From Solirubrobacteraceae bacterium (GTDB taxonomy: Bacteria > Actinomycetota > Thermoleophilia > Solirubrobacterales > Solirubrobacteraceae), in the NCBI GenBank assembly GCA_030038955.1, contig JASHQV010000488.1:1-8589 (forward strand): a stretch of 8,589 nt of DNA. Direction: 5' to 3'. A program made the translations under genes and the position numbers. Under the pieces are notes generated by a model. It saw nothing but the letters and a program-made list of their open reading frames with translations, was not told the origin of the DNA and made no database searches. The stretch's first letter is position 1. Every line of letters starts with the position of its first letter. Shown piece by piece: positions 5,960-8,589 of this stretch.

Positions 5960-7893
5960 TCCGCGGGCGCTTCCGCGCCGCCCCGATCGCCGCCTTGACC
6001 GCCACCCTGACGGCCGCCGTGCTCGTTGCCGTGTCGGCGCTGGCGGCCCCCGCCGCCGCATCGGCCCAGACGCAGCCGGCGTACACGGCGACGTCCCCGA
6101 CCAAGGGGGCGCTGATGAGCGACGGCCCCAGCGACCGCTACCTGTTGGGCGGCACCTGGCTGTTCCGTCCCGACGTCGGCGACATCGGCCTGAAGCAGGG
6201 CTGGTGGCGAGACCGCGCATCGACCGAGGGTTGGAGCCCGGTGACGATCCCCAACTCGTACAACGCCGGCCAGCTGACGAGCGCCAGCATGAACGGGTGG
6301 GTCGGCTGGTACCGGCGGGACTTCACGCTCCCGGCGAGGGCGTTCGCCGGCTACGTCCCAAAGCTCGACCGCAAGTGGATGATCGAGTTCGAGTCGGTCA
6401 ACTACAGCGCCACCGTGTGGCTGAACGGGCACCGGCTGGGCGAGCACGAGATCGCCAGCATCCCCTTCGAGCTCGCGCTCTCGCACCTGCACGCGGGCGT
6501 CAACCGTCTGATCGTGCGCGTCGACGACCGGCGCACCGGCGCCGACTTCCCGCCCGGCCCGAGCGGCGGCTGGTGGAACTTCGGCGGCATCCTCGACGCC
6601 GTCTACCTGCGACCGGTGTCCAGGGCCGACCTCGACTCGGTCGTGATCCGGCCGGAGCTGCGATGCGCACGCTGCGCCGCCACGATCTTCGAGCGAGCGA
6701 CCGTGCGCAACCTCACCTCCCGGCCCCAGTCCGTGCAGCTCAGCGGCCGCTACGGAGACCACAGCCTGCACTTCGGCCGGGCGACGATCCCGGCGGGCGG
6801 GACGTGGACGCCGACAGCCACGACCGTCGTCCGCCACCCCCGCTTGTGGGCGCTGTTCGACCCGCAGCTGTACGAGGCGACCGATACGCTGTCCGATCGC
6901 TCCGGACAGCGGCTCGGCGGCTACACGTTCGAGAGCGGGATCCGCAAGATCACGCGGACGGCCAGCGGCCGGCTGGAGCTGAACGGGCGGCTGCTGACGC
7001 TGCGCGGCGTCAACCTGCACGAGCAGACCGCGACGACCGGCGCCGCGCTCGACATGGCGCAGATGCGGCAGCTGATCGGCTGGGTGCAGGAGCTCGGCGC
7101 CGGCATCATCCGCGCGCACTACCCGCTGGATCCCGAGCTCGAGCAGATGGCCGACGAGGACGGCATCCTGCTGTGGTCGGAGGTGCCGGTGTACCAGTCG
7201 AAGGACGCCTACCTGAAGCAGGCCTCGTGGCGGGCGCACGCGCTGGCGCTGCTGAAGGACTCGATCGAGGCCAACCAGAACCACCCCTCGATCCTGCTGT
7301 GGAGCATCGGCAACGAGCTGCCGGTACCGCCCAGCTCGGGGCAGGCGCGCTACATCGAGCAGGCGGTCGCCGAGGCGCATCAGCTCGACCCAACCCGGCC
7401 GGTGGCGATGGCGATCCTCAACTGGCCGGGCAACCCGTGCCGCTCGGCCTACGCTCCGCTGGACGTGATCGGCGTCAACGAGTACTTCGGCTGGTTCGAC
7501 TCGGGCGACGGCTCCAATGACGACCGCGATGCGCTCAGCCCCTACCTCGACAGCCTCCGTGCCTGCTACCCACACCAGGCGCTGATCATCAGCGAGTGGG
7601 GCTACGGCGGCAACCGCACGGGGCCGGTGGAGGTGCGCGGCACCTACGCCTACCAGATCAACCAGATCGAGTTCACGCTCGGCGTGTTCGCGACGAAGCC
7701 GTGGCTGACGGCGGCGATCTACTTCCCGATGCAGGACTTTGCGGCAAAGCCGGGCTTCGACGGCGGCGACCCGCTCGGCACGCCGCCGATCGTCGACAAG
7801 GGCGTGCTCGACCGTTACGGCAACCCGAAGCCGTCGTTCGCGGTGATGCAGTCGCTGTACCGCGCCACCCAGCAGATCGCCCCGGCCCGGTGA
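5956..7893 (+). CDS. Secreted glycoside hydrolase family 2 protein (beta-glucuronidase/beta-galactosidase-like)
   Basis: GH2 enzymes are retaining exo-glycosidases that remove beta-linked terminal sugars. The 645-residue product opens with a signal peptide (basic RGRFR, hydrophobic core to about 31, likely cleavage after ASA at 35-37). A jelly-roll sugar-binding domain spans about 62-220 (LGGTWLFRPDVGD, GWYRRDFTLP, VWLNGHRLGEHE, GWWNFGGILDAVYLRPV). An Ig-like domain covers about 222-330 and a TIM barrel about 335-645. The barrel has LRGVNLHE (about 349-356), IRAHYPLDPELEQMADEDGI with H388, the acid/base Glu in WSIGNEL (E454) and the nucleophile Glu in IISEWGYGG (E547). The Glu spacing, 93, is close to that of E. 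coli GUS (91). Where glucuronidases have the Asn-x-Lys carboxylate motif, this protein has VDKG, keeping the Lys (K615) but not the Asn, so the substrate may not be a glucuronide. The start overlaps the upstream stop. Confidence 0.92.
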   Translation: MIRGRFRAAPIAALTATLTAAVLVAVSALAAPAAASAQTQPAYTATSPTKGALMSDGPSDRYLLGGTWLFRPDVGDIGLKQGWWRDRASTEGWSPVTIPNSYNAGQLTSASMNGWVGWYRRDFTLPARAFAGYVPKLDRKWMIEFESVNYSATVWLNGHRLGEHEIASIPFELALSHLHAGVNRLIVRVDDRRTGADFPPGPSGGWWNFGGILDAVYLRPVSRADLDSVVIRPELRCARCAATIFERATVRNLTSRPQSVQLSGRYGDHSLHFGRATIPAGGTWTPTATTVVRHPRLWALFDPQLYEATDTLSDRSGQRLGGYTFESGIRKITRTASGRLELNGRLLTLRGVNLHEQTATTGAALDMAQMRQLIGWVQELGAGIIRAHYPLDPELEQMADEDGILLWSEVPVYQSKDAYLKQASWRAHALALLKDSIEANQNHPSILLWSIGNELPVPPSSGQARYIEQAVAEAHQLDPTRPVAMAILNWPGNPCRSAYAPLDVIGVNEYFGWFDSGDGSNDDRDALSPYLDSLRACYPHQALIISEWGYGGNRTGPVEVRGTYAYQINQIEFTLGVFATKPWLTAAIYFPMQDFAAKPGFDGGDPLGTPPIVDKGVLDRYGNPKPSFAVMQSLYRATQQIAPAR

Positions 7894-7913
7894 GCGAGAG
7901 ACCACGTCCGGGC
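7885..7913 (+). terminator. Weak hairpin at the GH2 gene end
   Basis: GCCCGG at 7885-7890 and CCGGGC at 7908-7913 can pair over a 17-base loop that contains the TGA stop. GTTGTAG follows, which has few T residues. It lies immediately before the gcvT -10 box. The stem is short and the loop long, so this is a low-confidence terminator. Confidence 0.2.
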
Positions 7914-7917
7914 GTTG

Positions 7918-7930
7918 TAGCCTCACGGGC
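7918..7930 (+). promoter_or_regulatory. Candidate leaderless promoter of gcvT (-10 TAGCCT)
   Basis: TAGCCT at 7918-7923 is followed by 7 bases and then GTG 7931, the same layout as at murB. No Shine-Dalgarno precedes the GTG within the 37-base gap after the GH2 stop. No convincing -35 box is visible. This suggests gcvT is transcribed separately from the secreted-protein pair and translated from a leaderless mRNA. Confidence 0.5.
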
Positions 7931-8589
7931 GTGACCACCCAACCGGCGCAGGAGCTTCGCCACACGCCGCTGTTGGCTGCCCATCGTGCGGCTGGGGCGA
8001 AGCTGGTGGCGTTCGCCGGCTGGGAGATGCCGCTGCAGTACGTGGGCATCCGTCAGGAGCACCTCGCCGTCCGCTGCGGCGTCGGCGTGTTCGATGTCTC
8101 GCACATGGGGCAGATCGAGACGCGCGGCCCGGAGGCGCTCGGGCTGCTGCAGCGGCTGCTGTCCAATGACGTGCGTCGGATCCCCGAGGGTGGCGCCCAG
8201 TACAGCGTCCTGTGCAACGACGCCGGTGGCGTGCTCGACGACGTGTTCAGCTACCGGCTCAGCGACTGCGAGTTCCTGACGGTGACCAATGCGGCCAATC
8301 ACGAGCGCGACCTTGCGTGGTTCCGGCGGCACGCCGAGGTGTTCGACGTCGACGTGCTCGACCGGTTCGACGAGTTCGCGATGCTGGCGGTCCAGGGCCC
8401 GGACGCGCGGGCGCTGGTGACGGCGCTCTGCGACGGCCCGCTGCCGGCTCGCTTCCACTGCGCCGAGCGGTTGGTCGCCGGCAGGCCGGCGACCGTTTGC
8501 GGCACCGGCTACACCGGCGAGGACGGCGTTGAGCTGCTGCTGGCGCCCGCTGATGCCGCGGGCGTGTGGCAGGCGTTGCTGGTGGCCGG
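7931..8589 (+). CDS. gcvT: Glycine cleavage system T protein (aminomethyltransferase) GcvT, N-terminal part (3' truncated by window)
   Basis: GcvT takes the aminomethyl group from lipoylated H protein, transfers the methylene to tetrahydrofolate and releases ammonia, in the cytoplasmic glycine cleavage complex. The 219 codons present are about 60 percent of the usual 360-370. The family pattern is clear: TPLLAAHRAAGAKLVAFAGW at 12-31, MPLQY, REH-like QEHLAVR, VGVFDVSHMGQI at 51-62, SNDV at 78-81, AQYSVLCNDAGGVLDDV at 89-105 with the conserved Asp pair 103-104 of the folate/catalytic site, TNAAN at 119-123, AMLAVQGPDARAL, and GTGYTGEDGVEL. GTG 7931 is chosen because it gives the normal N-terminus just before TPL and sits 7 bases after a -10-like box. 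The frame is open to the window end. Related folate-binding proteins such as YgfZ lack several of these motifs. Confidence 0.95.
   Translation, partial: MTTQPAQELRHTPLLAAHRAAGAKLVAFAGWEMPLQYVGIRQEHLAVRCGVGVFDVSHMGQIETRGPEALGLLQRLLSNDVRRIPEGGAQYSVLCNDAGGVLDDVFSYRLSDCEFLTVTNAANHERDLAWFRRHAEVFDVDVLDRFDEFAMLAVQGPDARALVTALCDGPLPARFHCAERLVAGRPATVCGTGYTGEDGVELLLAPADAAGVWQALLVA

Noticed and set aside
4010..6220. Very long open frame on the minus strand (736 codons)
   Set aside because: It is antisense to the propeller protein and GH2 gene; the translation is Arg/Gly/Ala-rich with no domain, as expected opposite high-GC coding sequence.
5881..8049. Second long minus-strand open frame (722 codons)
   Set aside because: It mirrors the GH2 gene, has low-complexity Arg/Val/Ala composition and no recognisable motif.

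Overview
The window is high-GC bacterial DNA with actinobacterial character. It carries the end of a division and cell wall (dcw) cluster followed by an accessory secreted-protein pair and the start of a housekeeping gene, all on the + strand. The order murC-murB-ftsQ-ftsZ without ddl or ftsA between ftsQ and ftsZ, the short FtsZ tail, and the absence of the usual pgeF/ylmE/sepF genes straight after ftsZ suggest a deep actinobacterial lineage such as Thermoleophilia/Solirubrobacterales. That lineage call is an inference from layout and protein style, not a search.

Region 1 (1-2361): the C-terminal part of MurC (UDP-MurNAc-L-Ala ligase), a complete MurB (UDP-MurNAc dehydrogenase) and a complete FtsQ (divisome POTRA protein). 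MurC and MurB make the soluble UDP-MurNAc-L-Ala precursor, and FtsQ belongs to the membrane divisome. murB appears to have its own leaderless promoter (TACCCT, 7 nt, ATG). An 18-codon micro-ORF joins murB to ftsQ through two ATGA overlaps.

Region 2 (2362-2843): a long, structured intergenic region before ftsZ. It holds a 9-bp inverted repeat overlapping the ftsQ stop, an imperfect tandem repeat with a 50-bp period, a perfect 21-bp inverted repeat with a short loop, and then a less GC-rich stretch with a candidate promoter (TTGACT, 18 nt, TAACGT). ftsZ therefore looks transcriptionally insulated and separately controlled.

Region 3 (2844-3935): complete FtsZ with the GTP-binding glycine motif, the catalytic T7 loop and the C-terminal DIPSFL peptide.

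Region 4 (3936-7893): a translationally coupled pair of exported proteins. The first is a beta-propeller-like protein ending in an Ig/fibronectin-like and a PKD-like domain. Its open frame encodes a good signal peptide but has no ATG, GTG or TTG in front of it. The second is a secreted glycoside hydrolase family 2 enzyme with both catalytic glutamates. They overlap by GTGA and probably work together outside the cell on glycan.

Region 5 (7894-8589): the N-terminal 219 codons of GcvT, the glycine cleavage T protein, behind a second leaderless promoter (TAGCCT, 7 nt, GTG) with the same geometry as that of murB.

No tRNA, rRNA, CRISPR array, transposase or phage gene was seen. Most of the window is ordinary core genome. 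The points worth a second look are the ftsQ-ftsZ spacer, the paired leaderless starts, the micro-ORF, and the missing start codon of the propeller protein.
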